Shown: piece after piece, positions 43,463 through 53,866 of the stretch | Layout of the letters: every line of letters starts with the position of its first letter | Position numbering within the stretch: position 1 is the first letter of the stretch | Assembly: GCF_014384785.1 (NCBI RefSeq) | Contig: NZ_JACRSU010000003.1 | Coordinates: 186,001-250,000, forward strand | DNA from: Congzhengia minquanensis | GTDB taxonomy: Bacteria > Bacillota > Clostridia > UBA1381 > UBA9506 | Length of the DNA: 64,000 nt | Reading direction: 5' to 3' | Translations under genes and position numbers: made by a program | Notes under the pieces: model-generated | Database searches by the model: none | Told to the model about the DNA's origin: nothing | Seen by the model: the letters and a program-made list of their open reading frames with translations, nothing else

Positions 43463-44389
43463 ATGAAACATTTATTGACGCTGCACGACTGGAGCACAGA
43501 AGAAATTTTAGACACGCTGAATTTGGCGGACAAATTGAAATATGAACAAAAGCACGGAATTGAGCACCATTTGCTGAAAGGCAAAACACTGGGCATGATT
43601 TTTTCAAAATCCTCTACCCGCACAAGGGTTTCGTTTGAGGTGGGAATGTATCAGCTCGGCGGCTATGCGCTGTTTTTAAGCGCAAACGACATTCAGCTCG
43701 GCCGGGGCGAGTCGGTTTACGATACAGCAAACGTGCTTTCGCGGTTTTTAGACGGCATTATGATTCGTACCTTTAAACAGTCTGACGTAGAGGATTTGGC
43801 AAGGTTCGGCTCTATACCTGTGATTAACGGACTAACCGACCTAGTGCACCCCTGCCAGATTTTGGCCGATTTTCAGACAATCCGTGAGCACAAGGAGGGG
43901 CAGCTAAAGGGCTTAAAGCTTGCCTATATCGGTGATGGCAACAACATGGCGCACTCGCTGCTTTACGGCGGCGCAAAGGTGGGGATGGATATTTCCGTTG
44001 CAACACCGCCTGAATACACGTGTGATGCACAGGTGGTGAAAAACGCCCTGGAAGACGCAAAGGCCACCGGCGCGAAGCTTACGTTAACATGCGACCCGCA
44101 GGAAGCGATAAAAGGCGCAGACGTGGTTTATGCCGACACTTGGGTCAGCATGGGCCAGGAGGAAGAAAAAGAAGAAAAAATTAAAGTATTTTCAAACTAT
44201 CAAATTAACAAAGAGCTGTTTTCCCAAGCGGACAAACACGCTATATTCCTGCACTGCCTGCCGGCATACCGGGGCTATGAGGTAACGGAAGACGTGATTG
44301 ACGGGCCGCAGTCGGTGGTGTTTGACGAAGCGGAAAACCGCCTGCACGCACAGAAAGCCGTTATGGTGCGGCTTTTAGGAAAGCAATAA
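43463..44389 (+). CDS. argF: Ornithine carbamoyltransferase
   Basis: A 308-residue transcarbamylase. The carbamoyl phosphate loop SSTRTRVSFE, HPCQILADF, and the ornithine-side FLHCLPAYRGYEV are intact. ATG 43463 follows GGGAGA at the normal distance; an ATG nine bases earlier does not. Directly after argD. Confidence 0.95.
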   Translation: MKHLLTLHDWSTEEILDTLNLADKLKYEQKHGIEHHLLKGKTLGMIFSKSSTRTRVSFEVGMYQLGGYALFLSANDIQLGRGESVYDTANVLSRFLDGIMIRTFKQSDVEDLARFGSIPVINGLTDLVHPCQILADFQTIREHKEGQLKGLKLAYIGDGNNMAHSLLYGGAKVGMDISVATPPEYTCDAQVVKNALEDAKATGAKLTLTCDPQEAIKGADVVYADTWVSMGQEEEKEEKIKVFSNYQINKELFSQADKHAIFLHCLPAYRGYEVTEDVIDGPQSVVFDEAENRLHAQKAVMVRLLGKQ

Positions 44390-44411
44390 GTGATGCAAAG
44401 GAGAAAGCAAA

Positions 44412-44876
44412 ATGTTTGAGGTTCGGCGGGCAACGCTTGAAGACGTTGACAGCATTGTTAAAATTACGCAGGAAGCATTTGAAAAATATATTAAGCTTGC
44501 AGACATAAAAGACACTCCCGCGCTGCATGAAACGCGGGAGCAGGTGATAAAAGACATCGACACCAAAATTGTTTATGTGGCCTATATTAACAACCAGGTG
44601 GTGGGGAGCATGCGGATTGAGCTGATAGACAAAGAAACCGCATATCTCTCCCGCTTCGGCGTGAACACAGAGTTTCAGAATTTGGGGATAGGAAAATCCA
44701 TGATGAACTCGTTGGACATGGAGCTTGCAGAGCTAAAGGTAAAGCGCGTTATGCTGCACACCGCGTCGAAAGCCACGTCGCTGGTGCGGTTTTATTACAA
44801 CCGCGGCTTTTATATTGATTCTACAACAAAGGACAAAGGTTATATCCGGGCGCTGTTAATTAAGGATTTGGCCTAA
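44412..44876 (+). CDS. GNAT acetyltransferase in the arginine operon
   Basis: A 154-residue GNAT protein with VNTEFQNLGIGKSMMNSL as acetyl-CoA loop and the C-terminal LVRFYYNRGFYID. Third gene behind the ARG box, 22 bases after argF. A role as N-acetylglutamate synthase is possible from position but not demonstrated by sequence. Its stop codon overlaps that of the convergent gene. Confidence 0.8.
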   Translation: MFEVRRATLEDVDSIVKITQEAFEKYIKLADIKDTPALHETREQVIKDIDTKIVYVAYINNQVVGSMRIELIDKETAYLSRFGVNTEFQNLGIGKSMMNSLDMELAELKVKRVMLHTASKATSLVRFYYNRGFYIDSTTKDKGYIRALLIKDLA

Positions 44877-45346
44877 GAGGTGTAGTCCTCAAGCAGGGCG
44901 GCAAGCTCCTCCTCCGATTCTAAAATAATACCTTCCTCCAGCTGGGCCTTGTCCTCAGCCAACAGCGCGTCGGGGGCAATGTCTAAGTCTTTTGAATAAA
45001 TTTGGTCGCCGCTTTCGGTAATGTTATAAAGTTTCACAACGCCGTTTTCTGATATTACCAGATAGTCGTTGGGGTCGGACGGGACGCGCACATCCTCCTT
45101 GGGCAGTGAGGCAGAGGCAAGGTCCTCAGGCAATTTGAGAGGGTCCTCCTCCTGGGGAGCTATGGTTTCGTTTATTTCCGGCTCCCGGCTTTCAACCGGA
45201 TTCTCCGCAGCATTGCTGTTTCTGACAAAACGGTAGCCAGTTATGGCGCAAAGATACATAGCGGCAAAAATTAAAACCGCTGTAAGCACCAAATTTAAAA
45301 AATGTCTTTTTCTTGTGCCTTGTGTTCCTTTCTCCATTCTTTTCAT
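44873..45346 (-). CDS. Membrane-anchored BofC-like protein
   Basis: A 157-residue protein with a basic start, one membrane segment (about 16-36), an acidic Pro/Glu linker and a C-terminal domain beginning DYLVISENGVVKLYNITE. That phrase, followed by a two-strand and helix pattern, resembles the BofC C-terminal domain of Bacillus, which acts in the intermembrane space during sporulation. Identification is by pattern only. Convergent with the GNAT gene. Confidence 0.65.
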   Translation of the reverse strand: MKRMEKGTQGTRKRHFLNLVLTAVLIFAAMYLCAITGYRFVRNSNAAENPVESREPEINETIAPQEEDPLKLPEDLASASLPKEDVRVPSDPNDYLVISENGVVKLYNITESGDQIYSKDLDIAPDALLAEDKAQLEEGIILESEEELAALLEDYTS

Positions 45347-45492
45347 CTCCTATCCATCATCTTTTACTCATAGTATTTGGCTTTTTGCCACCCTTTATTC
45401 GCCTAAAATAACCGTTTTTTGGAGCATTTAGTGTTATTTTACACCAAAGTAACGCACACGTAATAGTTTTGTAATATGTTTGGGATACAATA

Positions 45493-45525
45493 AATTTGGT
45501 ATAGTTTAAGATTTACTACCAAATT
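45493..45525 (+). promoter_or_regulatory. Inverted repeat in the PBP leader
   Basis: AATTTGGTA (45493-45501) and TACCAAATT (45517-45525) form a nine-base-pair stem ending at the ribosome binding site AAGGGGTGA of the next gene; it could be an operator or a weak RNA hairpin. Confidence 0.4.
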
Positions 45526-45539
45526 AAGGGGTGAGCTAT

Positions 45540-47879
45540 TTGGCAAAAAATACATACAAAAAAGGGACAAGTCCTGCTCAGGATAAAAATAAAAAAAGAA
45601 AGAAAAAGAGCAAGGGATTGAGAATTTTAGCACGGGTTTTAATTGTTATCCTCGTAATTGCGGCCCTTGCGGCTTCTGTGATTGCAGGTGCGGTTGTGGG
45701 TTTTATCGACAACAGCATGGACTTAATTGCCGAGGAATATAACTTAGATTTTACATCAATTATTTATTATATTGATGAGGAAACCAACCAGCCGGTGGAG
45801 ATGGACCGCATTCACCGAAACGAAAACCGCGTTTGGGTAGACATTGAAAATATTCCCGAAAACTTAACCAACGCTTTTATTGCTATTGAAGACGAGCGGT
45901 TCCGCGATCACAAAGGTGTTGACTTAAAGCGTACGTTTGGCGCATTTCTACAATGGATAACGGGAAATAAAAATTCCTATGGCGGTTCTACCATTACCCA
46001 GCAGCTGATTAAAAATATCACTGGTGAAAATGACGTATCACCTACAAGAAAAATTCAGGAAATTGTTCGGGCAATTAATCTGGAAAAGAAGATGAGCAAG
46101 GACCAGATTATTGAAATGTATATGAACACCATTTATTTCGGCGCGGGATGCCACGGCGTTCAAACTGCGGCAAACTATTATTTCAGCAAGGACGTGAAGG
46201 ATTTAACGCTGGAACAGTGTGCATCGCTGGCAGGCGTGGTAAAGGCGCCAACAACTTATAACCCGGCTACAAACTACGAAAAAAACAAAGAGCGCCAGGA
46301 GGTTATTTTAACCAAAATGGCCAAGCTTGGCTATATTTCCCAGCAGGAATGCGACGAGGCAAAGGGCAGAAACTTAAACGTGAAAATTGGCGAGGTTAAA
46401 AAGGATAAAGAAGATGTAAAGGTTCAGAGCTATTTTGTTGATGCAATTATCACCGATGTTGTCCGCGACCTGATGGAAAAAGAAAACCTGACTGAAGGCG
46501 AGGCGACTAATCGACTCTATACCGGCGGGTTTAAAATTTATTCCACCATGAATCCAGACGTGCAAAAGGCAATTGACAACGTTTATCAAAATACCGCCAA
46601 TTTTCCGGGCAGCTCGGGCAACAAGCCCCAGTCGGCCATGGTGGTGATGGATCCGTATACGGGCCAGATTAAAGGCATGGCGGGCGGAATCGGCAAAAAG
46701 ACCGTTAGCCGCGGCTTTAACATGGCAACACAGGCAAAACGGCAGCCGGGTTCGGCAATTAAGCCCTTGGCGGTGTATGCACCAGCGATTGAATATAACA
46801 TCATCACTCCGGCAACCATTATTAACGACGCAAAAATTAAAATTGGCGACTGGGAGCCTAAAAACTCTGGGGGCGGCTATAAAGGTAGGCTAACAGCGCG
46901 CAGACATTTGGAGCTATCTCAAAACATTCCTGCGGTTAAGGTAATGCAGGAACTTACAGTTGACAAATCTTTCGACTTTATGACAAAGAACCTGGGCTTT
47001 ACCACAATGGTAGCTGGCGAAACCAGAAACGGAAAACTGGTTACGGATAAATCATTGTCTATGTCGCTGGGCGGTTTAACCGACGGCGTAACTGTTAAGG
47101 AAATGACGGCCGGCTATGCCACATTTGTAAACGGCGGGCAGTATAACAAGCCGGTGACCTATACAAAGGTAATTGATGCAAACGGAAAAATTGTGCTGGA
47201 AAATAAAGTAGAAAATAAACGCGCAATGAGTGAGCAGACGGCATTTATCATGCAGAATATGCTCACTGGCGTAATTAAGAACGGTACAGGAACCAGCGCA
47301 TCGTTAGGAAATATTTATGCCGGCGGTAAAACGGGAACTACAAACTCTAACAAAGACCGTTGGTTCATGGGCTTTACGCCCAACTATGTCGCCGGCGTGT
47401 GGATGGGCTATGAAATTCCAAAAGCAATGAGCGGCAGCAATGTATGTCCGAAAATTTGGAAAAGTGTGATGCAGCCCATTCACGATGGGAAAACGATTAA
47501 AACCATTCCGGAGCCCGATGGGCTTGTGAAGCGTACCATTTGCCAAATTAGCGGACGCGTGGCATCAAAATCCTGCAGCACCACCAGGGTTGACTATTTT
47601 AAAGAGGGAACGCAGCCGATGAAATATTGCTCGTCCCATTCGTCTTACGGAAGCTCGTTAGGTGACGATGATGACGACAAAAAGACATCCAGTTCCAAAA
47701 AGTCCAGCAAGCCGTCTTCGTCATCTTCTTCAACACCGGAACCAGGCGAGGAATTAAATGAGAACAACCAAAACAATGTTTCGCCCGGCACGAATATTCC
47801 CAATGAGGAGGAAACGCCAGACGACAATTCCACCGAGGGCGACGGTAACACCGGCGACACCTGGTATGGAGAAGAATAA
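45540..47879 (+). CDS. Class A penicillin-binding protein (PBP1A-like)
   Basis: A 779-residue bifunctional peptidoglycan synthase. Lys-rich cytoplasmic start, one membrane segment (about 29-53), GT51 transglycosylase (EDERFRDHKGVDLKR, GGSTITQQLIKN, about 100-270) and transpeptidase with S-x-x-K in QPGSAIKP, S-x-N in LSQN and KTG in GGKTGTTN. The C-terminal 70 residues are a Ser/Asp/Glu-rich tail. TTG 45540 is chosen because the longer GTG start would collide with the ribosome binding site. Confidence 0.94.
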   Translation: MAKNTYKKGTSPAQDKNKKRKKKSKGLRILARVLIVILVIAALAASVIAGAVVGFIDNSMDLIAEEYNLDFTSIIYYIDEETNQPVEMDRIHRNENRVWVDIENIPENLTNAFIAIEDERFRDHKGVDLKRTFGAFLQWITGNKNSYGGSTITQQLIKNITGENDVSPTRKIQEIVRAINLEKKMSKDQIIEMYMNTIYFGAGCHGVQTAANYYFSKDVKDLTLEQCASLAGVVKAPTTYNPATNYEKNKERQEVILTKMAKLGYISQQECDEAKGRNLNVKIGEVKKDKEDVKVQSYFVDAIITDVVRDLMEKENLTEGEATNRLYTGGFKIYSTMNPDVQKAIDNVYQNTANFPGSSGNKPQSAMVVMDPYTGQIKGMAGGIGKKTVSRGFNMATQAKRQPGSAIKPLAVYAPAIEYNIITPATIINDAKIKIGDWEPKNSGGGYKGRLTARRHLELSQNIPAVKVMQELTVDKSFDFMTKNLGFTTMVAGETRNGKLVTDKSLSMSLGGLTDGVTVKEMTAGYATFVNGGQYNKPVTYTKVIDANGKIVLENKVENKRAMSEQTAFIMQNMLTGVIKNGTGTSASLGNIYAGGKTGTTNSNKDRWFMGFTPNYVAGVWMGYEIPKAMSGSNVCPKIWKSVMQPIHDGKTIKTIPEPDGLVKRTICQISGRVASKSCSTTRVDYFKEGTQPMKYCSSHSSYGSSLGDDDDDKKTSSSKKSSKPSSSSSSTPEPGEELNENNQNNVSPGTNIPNEEETPDDNSTEGDGNTGDTWYGEE

Positions 47880-47936
47880 TTCTGCATATACTAAATCAAT
47901 AGCGACAGCGAAAAAAAGGTTTGAGGAGACATTTAC

Positions 47937-49664
47937 ATGGATTATAAAGAAAAATATGAATATTGGCAGACGAGCGATGTGGTTGACGCTCAGACAAAAC
48001 AAGAGCTTGAAGCTTTAAAGGCAAATGACGGTGAAATTCAGGAACGCTTTTTCAAAGATTTAGAGTTTGGCACCGGCGGGCTGCGCGGAATTTTGGGCGC
48101 CGGTTCCAGCAGAATGAACAAATATACCGTAAGAAAAGCAACTCAAGGATTGGCAAACTACATTTGTGACAACGGAGAAAGCGCAAAGAAGCGCGGCGTG
48201 GCAATTTCATATGACAGCCGCCACTTTTCTCCGGAATTTGCAATGGAAAGCGCATGTGTTTTAGCGGCCAGCGGCATTCGCGCCTATGTGTTCGACAGGC
48301 TCCATCCAACGCCCGTGTTGTCTTTTGCGGTGCGGGAGCTGAACTGTTTTGCGGGCATTATGATTACGGCCTCCCACAATCCAGCCAACTATAACGGTTA
48401 TAAGGTTTATGGTGAAGACGGCGCACAGCTCAATGTTGCCGACTCCAACAAAGTGATTGGATATATGAACCGCATGGACATCTTTCAGGATGTAAAAGCA
48501 ATGGACGAAAAAAGCGCGAAAGAAGCCGGTTTGATTACAATGATTGGCGACGAAATCCGGGAAAAGTTTGTAGGCCGCGTGCTCTCCTGCCGCAAAAATC
48601 CCGATGTGGAAAACGACACGGCAAAAGAAATAAAAATTGTTTACACGCCGTTCCACGGCACGGGCTTGGTTCCCGTTACCGAGGCGCTGGATAAGGCTGG
48701 CTATAAAAACGTGTATGTTGTGGAAGAACAGGCACAGCCAGACCCGGAATTTTCCACCGTGAAATCCCCCAACCCGGAGGAGAAGGAAGGATTTCAATTT
48801 GCCATCAAGCTGGCAGAAAAAGTGGGAGCAGACGTTATTTGCGGAACAGACCCGGACGCAGACAGAATCGGTGTTTTGGTGAAAGATGCAAACGGCAGCT
48901 ATGAAGTGATGACGGGAAATCAGATGGGGCTTTTGCTGACGGAGTATATTCTGTCCTCTGCTGCGGAAAAAAACCAGCTTACCTCTAAGGATTATATAGT
49001 AAAAACCATTGTAACAACAGACTTAACCAAAAAAATTGCAGAAAATTATGGCGTTCGCATGTTTGATGTTTATACAGGATTTAAGTTTATTGCAGAAGTG
49101 ATTAAAAAGCACGACGAAATGAACGATGGGAACTATTATTTTGGCTTTGAGGAAAGCTACGGCTGTCTGCCGGGAACCTATGCCAGGGACAAAGATGCGG
49201 TTGCCGCAACTCTTTTGGTGTGTGAACTGGTTGCAGTTTTGAAGCGGAAAGGACAGACCCTTGCCGACGCAATTCAAAATATTTACAAAAAGTATGGCTG
49301 CTGTGTGGAGCGGACGGTTTCAGTGGTAATGGAAGGCTTAGACGGCATGCAGAAAATGGCCGCGCTGATGGAAAAAGTAGCTGCAGATCCGTTTAAGAAG
49401 ATTGGCGAAACGGAAATTGTGGCATTTAGAAACTATAACGAGGATTTTCGGTTAGATTTTGCAACAGGCAAAAAAGAGTCCATTGGGTTTGAACCGTCAA
49501 ATGTTCTTTATTTTGAACTTGCAGGCGGCGGATTTTTCGTTATCCGTCCGTCGGGAACAGAGCCAAAGATTAAGTTTTATTATTCCGTTCCTTGCAAAAC
49601 AATGGCTGAGGGAAACACGAAAATTGACGCACTGGACAAAGCTGTGAAAGAAAAATTGTTGTAA
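47937..49664 (+). CDS. pgcA: Phospho-sugar mutase (alpha-phosphoglucomutase type)
   Basis: A 575-residue alpha-D-phosphohexomutase. FGTGGLRGILG near the start, the phosphoserine loop TASHNPANYNGYK, the metal loop GTDPDADRIG, sugar-binding FGFEESYGCL and the phosphate-binding RPSGTEPKIKFY are all intact. It interconverts glucose 1- and 6-phosphate for UDP-glucose and glycogen supply. The length favours the PgcA/PGM2 branch over GlmM. Confidence 0.92.
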   Translation: MDYKEKYEYWQTSDVVDAQTKQELEALKANDGEIQERFFKDLEFGTGGLRGILGAGSSRMNKYTVRKATQGLANYICDNGESAKKRGVAISYDSRHFSPEFAMESACVLAASGIRAYVFDRLHPTPVLSFAVRELNCFAGIMITASHNPANYNGYKVYGEDGAQLNVADSNKVIGYMNRMDIFQDVKAMDEKSAKEAGLITMIGDEIREKFVGRVLSCRKNPDVENDTAKEIKIVYTPFHGTGLVPVTEALDKAGYKNVYVVEEQAQPDPEFSTVKSPNPEEKEGFQFAIKLAEKVGADVICGTDPDADRIGVLVKDANGSYEVMTGNQMGLLLTEYILSSAAEKNQLTSKDYIVKTIVTTDLTKKIAENYGVRMFDVYTGFKFIAEVIKKHDEMNDGNYYFGFEESYGCLPGTYARDKDAVAATLLVCELVAVLKRKGQTLADAIQNIYKKYGCCVERTVSVVMEGLDGMQKMAALMEKVAADPFKKIGETEIVAFRNYNEDFRLDFATGKKESIGFEPSNVLYFELAGGGFFVIRPSGTEPKIKFYYSVPCKTMAEGNTKIDALDKAVKEKLL

Positions 49665-49668
49665 AGTG

Positions 49669-49701
49669 AAAAAAGCCTTGCCCAAAAGGGTAAGGCTTTT
49701 T
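49669..49701. terminator. Bidirectional terminator after pgcA
   Basis: Stem AAAAGCCTTGCCC/GGGTAAGGCTTTT with an AAAA loop; A-run and T-run flanks let it serve pgcA and the convergent ybaK operon. Confidence 0.9.
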
Positions 49702-50182
49702 ATTTGCACAAATCGCAAAGCTTTGCTCCGACAAATTCTGTAAGCTCATGGCGGTTTACCAAAAGCTGGCATCCCTTTGTGCCTGCGCTGATGGTAATTT
49801 TTTCGAACCCCTCTGCCGACTGGTCAAAAAACGTAGGGAACTGTTTCTTCATTCCAATGGGGGAGCAGCCGCCGCGGATATATCCCGTCAAAGGCAATAG
49901 CTCTTTCACAGCCAAAAGTTCCACCCGTTTATTATTTGTGGTCTGGGCTGCCTTTTTTAAATCAATTTCCTTGTGAACAGGAATACAAAATACCACCGGG
50001 CCGGTTTTGTCGCCTTTTGCTACCAGCGTTTTAAACACCATGTCATAGGGCAGACCCACAGAGTCGGCTATGTGTACGCCGGAAAGGTCGGCTTCGTCCA
50101 CCTCATATTCAATTGCTTCAAATGGAATTTTTGCTCTGTCTAACATTCGCATTGCGTTGGTTTTCACCGGTTTTGAGCCCAA
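49700..50182 (-). CDS. ybaK: Cys-tRNA(Pro) deacylase
   Basis: A 160-residue YbaK/EbsC-type editing protein that hydrolyses mischarged tRNA-Pro. The family segments FKTLVAKGDKTGPVVFCIPVH, the catalytic-lysine region and GYIRGGCSPIGMKKQFPTF are present. Last gene of the minus operon, five bases after fmt. Confidence 0.9.
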   Translation of the reverse strand: MGSKPVKTNAMRMLDRAKIPFEAIEYEVDEADLSGVHIADSVGLPYDMVFKTLVAKGDKTGPVVFCIPVHKEIDLKKAAQTTNNKRVELLAVKELLPLTGYIRGGCSPIGMKKQFPTFFDQSAEGFEKITISAGTKGCQLLVNRHELTEFVGAKLCDLCK

Positions 50183-50186
50183 TTTC

Positions 50187-51119
50187 TCAGCCTCCTAAAA
50201 TTATGCCTGTTTCAATTTTGTTGCCCTTAATATATTCCGACACGGGCATTTTCTTTTTGCCTTCAAACTGCACCTCGCAGATGAGCAGTGCACCGCTTTC
50301 ACACTTTACCAAAATGCCGTCTTTGGTTACACTTAAAATTTCGCCGTTGGCGCCGCTGCTGTTTTCGTGAATGGGCAATGCACGAATAACCTTAAACCGA
50401 TGCCCGTTATAAAACGTGCTGGCATATGGATAAGAATTCAGTCCGCGTACAAGGTTATATAGCGATAGAGCGTCTTTGTTAAAATCTAAAACGCCGGTAT
50501 CTTTTGATATCATTGGCGCATAGCAGGAGAGGGCGTCATTTTGCTTTTTACGATCAAGGGTGCCGTTTTCTAATTGGCAAATGGTTTCCCGAATGGCGTC
50601 TGCACCGGCTTTAGCCAACTTATCATGCAGGGTCTCGCCCGTATCGTTAAATGCAATGTCCACAGGCTTCACCACCAGCATATCGCCGGTGTCAATGCCA
50701 TCGTCCATCTGCATGGTTGTAATACCAGTTTTCGTTTCCCCGTTGATAATGCTCCACTGAATGGGCGCAGCGCCCCGGTATTTCGGCAGCAGGGAAGCGT
50801 GAATATTGATGCTTCCATGCTTTGGAATGTCTAAAATCCGCTGGGGCAGAATTTTTCCATACGCCACAACTACAAAAAGGTCGGCTTTTTCTGCGCTTAA
50901 ACGTTCAAACGCTTCGTCAGTTTTCATGCTTTTGGGCTGATACACAGAAATATTACGGCTTTCAGCAAACACCTTAACTTCCGGCGGAAGCATTTTTTGG
51001 CCGCGGCCCTTCGGCTTGTCGGGCTGGGTAACGACAAGAGAAATTTCGTGTCCGTCTTCACACAAAGCCTTAAGAGGGGCCACCGCAAATTCCGGCGTTC
51101 CCATAAACACAATTTTCAT
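50187..51119 (-). CDS. fmt: Methionyl-tRNA formyltransferase
   Basis: A 310-residue enzyme formylating initiator Met-tRNA. N-terminal folate-dependent domain with FMGTPEFAV, NIHASLLPKYRGAAPIQWSI (Asn-His catalytic pair) and DDGIDTGDML, and the C-terminal tRNA-binding beta-barrel. Downstream of def in the usual functional pair. Confidence 0.95.
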   Translation of the reverse strand: MKIVFMGTPEFAVAPLKALCEDGHEISLVVTQPDKPKGRGQKMLPPEVKVFAESRNISVYQPKSMKTDEAFERLSAEKADLFVVVAYGKILPQRILDIPKHGSINIHASLLPKYRGAAPIQWSIINGETKTGITTMQMDDGIDTGDMLVVKPVDIAFNDTGETLHDKLAKAGADAIRETICQLENGTLDRKKQNDALSCYAPMISKDTGVLDFNKDALSLYNLVRGLNSYPYASTFYNGHRFKVIRALPIHENSSGANGEILSVTKDGILVKCESGALLICEVQFEGKKKMPVSEYIKGNKIETGIILGG

Positions 51120-51140
51120 TTTTATCCCTCCGTAAAAAGC

Positions 51141-51599
51141 TTAGTTTTCCACTTCCGCAATCATTTTATCAACATACAGGGTGCCGTTCAAGTGGTCAAT
51201 TTCGTGGCACAGGGCAATTGCCAATAACCCCTCGCCCTCAATGGTAAATTCCTTGTTATTTCTGTCTATGGCACGCACGCGCACCTTTTCCGGGCGGGAC
51301 ACCGTACCAGATCTGCCGGGAATGGAAAGGCACCCTTCCGCGTTAATCTGTTCGCCCTTTTTATAAACAATTACAGGATTAATCAGTTCGATAAGCCCCT
51401 CGCCAACGTCAATAACCACCACGCGACGCAAAATCCCTACCTGGGGCGCGGCTAAACCTACGCCGTTTTCCGCATAAAGCGTTTCTTTCATATCGTCTAA
51501 AAGTGTAAGAATCCTATCATCAATCATTGTGACATCGCGGGACTTCTTTCTTAAAAAATCGTTGTCATCGGGAATTGTAAGTACTTTTCTGATAGCCAT
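51141..51599 (-). CDS. def: Peptide deformylase
   Basis: A 152-residue metalloprotease. [18 protein letters not shown] and the metal motif HEIDHLNG are the three PDF signatures. It removes the formyl group added through fmt. Starts 11 bases after the priA stop. Confidence 0.96.
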   Translation of the reverse strand: MAIRKVLTIPDDNDFLRKKSRDVTMIDDRILTLLDDMKETLYAENGVGLAAPQVGILRRVVVIDVGEGLIELINPVIVYKKGEQINAEGCLSIPGRSGTVSRPEKVRVRAIDRNNKEFTIEGEGLLAIALCHEIDHLNGTLYVDKMIAEVEN

Positions 51600-51610
51600 T
51601 TGCTTTCCTC

Positions 51611-53866
51611 CTAAATTGCGCCGAATGGGTTGTTTTCAATCACCATATTAATATGTGGATTTTTTTCATTGATATGATAACTTCTCAGGCGTGCAAAAAT
51701 ATCCTCCGCCTTCCGGTTCATTTTGCATTTAATCCAAATCCGCTGACGAAAACGCCCGTTAATCTTAGTTACAGACGTTTCGCTGGGACCTAACAATTCA
51801 AACGCTCCGTCATAGTCCTTTTGCATCACAATGTGAATGGAACGCGCCAGTTTTTTTGCGTAGCTCAAGAGTCCGTTTAAAACAGGAGAAGTGAGCAAAA
51901 CGGAAATGATGTCGCAAAAGGGCGGATAGTTCAGCTGGCGGCGAAGCTCAATTTCATTTTCATAAAACGAAAGATAATCCTGCTCTTGGGCCTGGCAAAT
52001 CACGCTGTTCTCCGGCATGTAGGTCTGAATCAGCGCGCGGCCTTGCTTTTCGCCTCTGCCGGCCCTGCCGCAAACCTGGGTAATCAGGTCGAAGGTGCGC
52101 TCTCCGGCGCGGAAATCGTCCACAAACAGGCTTTGGTCTGCCGCCAAAACACCCACTAAGGTGACGTTGGGAAAGTCTAAGCCCTTAGCCACCATCTGTG
52201 TGCCCAGCAAAATATCAATTTTTTCTTTGTCGAACTTTTCTAAAATCGCCCGGTGAGACGACTTTACACTGGTAGTGTCTACATCCATACGAATAACGGA
52301 CAGATCGGGGAACAAACTGTGCAGCTCCTCCTCCACCTTTTGGGTGCCTGCGCCAAATTCCTTGATAAAACTGCTTGCACAATTTGGGCACACCTCAGGT
52401 TTTTTTATAGTATATCCGCAGTAGTGACAGGTGAGAGAGTTTTTTGCTTTATGATAAGTTAAAGAAACGTCGCAGTTCTTACATTTTATCACGAAACCGC
52501 AGCTTCTGCAAGACACAAATGTGGAAAAACCCCGCCGGTTTAAAAATAAAATCGTCTGTTCGCCCTGTTCTTTGTTTTTGCGTATCTCCCGCTGCAGGGA
52601 AAGCCCAATGCAGGAACGGTTCCCGTTTTTTATTTCCTCCCGCATGTCTGACACGGCGACTGTGGGCAAATTCTGAGCAGTTGGCCTGCGGGTTAAGGAA
52701 ATTAGCTGATAATTGCCCTGCTTTGCCTGGTAAAAACTCTCAACAGACGGTGTGGCAGAAGCCAGAACAAAAGCGGCTCCGTGCTGTTTTGCACGAAAAT
52801 CAGCCACCTCCCGCGCGTGGTAGGTGGGTGCGTTTTCCGCCTTGTAGCTGGTTTCGTGTTCTTCGTCAATTACGATGACACCAATGTTTTTTAAAGGCGC
52901 AAAAATGGCCGAACGGGCGCCCACAACTACCCTTGCCTCACCGCTTTTAATGCGTTTATATTCGTCCGCTCGTTCTCCCATAGACAGAGCAGAGTGCAAA
53001 ACGGCAATTTTTTTGCCAAACCGCGCGGCAAACCGCGTTACCATCTGCGGTGTGAGAGAAATTTCGGGCACCAGCACAATGGCGGTTTTTCCAATTTCCA
53101 GCGCCTTTTCAATGCAGTTTAAAAAAACCTCTGTCTTTCCGCTGCCCGTTACGCCGTGGAGCAGAAAGGTGTTATTTTGATTTTCTGTTACCGATGCGCA
53201 AATGCGGTCTACCGCGTATTGCTGCTCCTCCGTCAGCACAGGGGAGGCTGAACGGGGAATGCTTTCGTAATCAATGGGAAGCCGGAACACCTCTACCGTT
53301 TCCTGCCGGGCCAGTCCCTTGTCTTTTAACGCGCGAATGGCCTGATAGCCTGCACCTGTTAAAAACAAAATGTCGCTGTCTGCCACAAAATCGTTTTGAA
53401 TTAAAAGCTCTAAAATTTTGCACTGTTTCGGCGCTTTGTCCCGCAGTTTTTCCAACGCGTCGAACGCCTCATCGTAGGGCACGTTTAAAACCGAGCCGCG
53501 GATCAGTTTGTCAGACACCTTATTTTTGCGTCCGCTGCCAGGAGGCAAAACGGTTTTTACCGCGCTGATATAAGAGCAAAAATACTTCTGTTTTAAAAAC
53601 TGACAAACCGAAAGCATTTCTCTGTCAAACAGCGGACCGCTTTCTGAAACCGATAAGATTTCTTTCAACGTGCCGTCAAAGTCGGAGTGGTTTGACAAAG
53701 ACAGCACAAATCCGTCAACAGTTTTGTTTCCGTTTCCAAAGGGCACTGTGACGTGGCTTCCAATATCAATTTTACCCAATAAGCCGTCGGGTATACTGTA
53801 ATGGAACATTCTGTCAATGTTCAGCGCCAGCCTGTTAATAATTACTCCTGCAAATTTGCCTTCCAT
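51611..53866 (-). CDS. priA: Primosomal helicase PriA
   Basis: A 751-residue restart helicase: N-terminal DNA-end-binding domain, Walker [16 protein letters not shown] box ([13 protein letters not shown]), the eight-cysteine zinc region ([14 protein letters not shown] and [17 protein letters not shown]), and helicase C-terminal motifs with GRAGRG. Its ATG shares a base with the coaBC stop (TAATG). Confidence 0.95.
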   Translation of the reverse strand: MEGKFAGVIINRLALNIDRMFHYSIPDGLLGKIDIGSHVTVPFGNGNKTVDGFVLSLSNHSDFDGTLKEILSVSESGPLFDREMLSVCQFLKQKYFCSYISAVKTVLPPGSGRKNKVSDKLIRGSVLNVPYDEAFDALEKLRDKAPKQCKILELLIQNDFVADSDILFLTGAGYQAIRALKDKGLARQETVEVFRLPIDYESIPRSASPVLTEEQQYAVDRICASVTENQNNTFLLHGVTGSGKTEVFLNCIEKALEIGKTAIVLVPEISLTPQMVTRFAARFGKKIAVLHSALSMGERADEYKRIKSGEARVVVGARSAIFAPLKNIGVIVIDEEHETSYKAENAPTYHAREVADFRAKQHGAAFVLASATPSVESFYQAKQGNYQLISLTRRPTAQNLPTVAVSDMREEIKNGNRSCIGLSLQREIRKNKEQGEQTILFLNRRGFSTFVSCRSCGFVIKCKNCDVSLTYHKAKNSLTCHYCGYTIKKPEVCPNCASSFIKEFGAGTQKVEEELHSLFPDLSVIRMDVDTTSVKSSHRAILEKFDKEKIDILLGTQMVAKGLDFPNVTLVGVLAADQSLFVDDFRAGERTFDLITQVCGRAGRGEKQGRALIQTYMPENSVICQAQEQDYLSFYENEIELRRQLNYPPFCDIISVLLTSPVLNGLLSYAKKLARSIHIVMQKDYDGAFELLGPSETSVTKINGRFRQRIWIKCKMNRKAEDIFARLRSYHINEKNPHINMVIENNPFGAI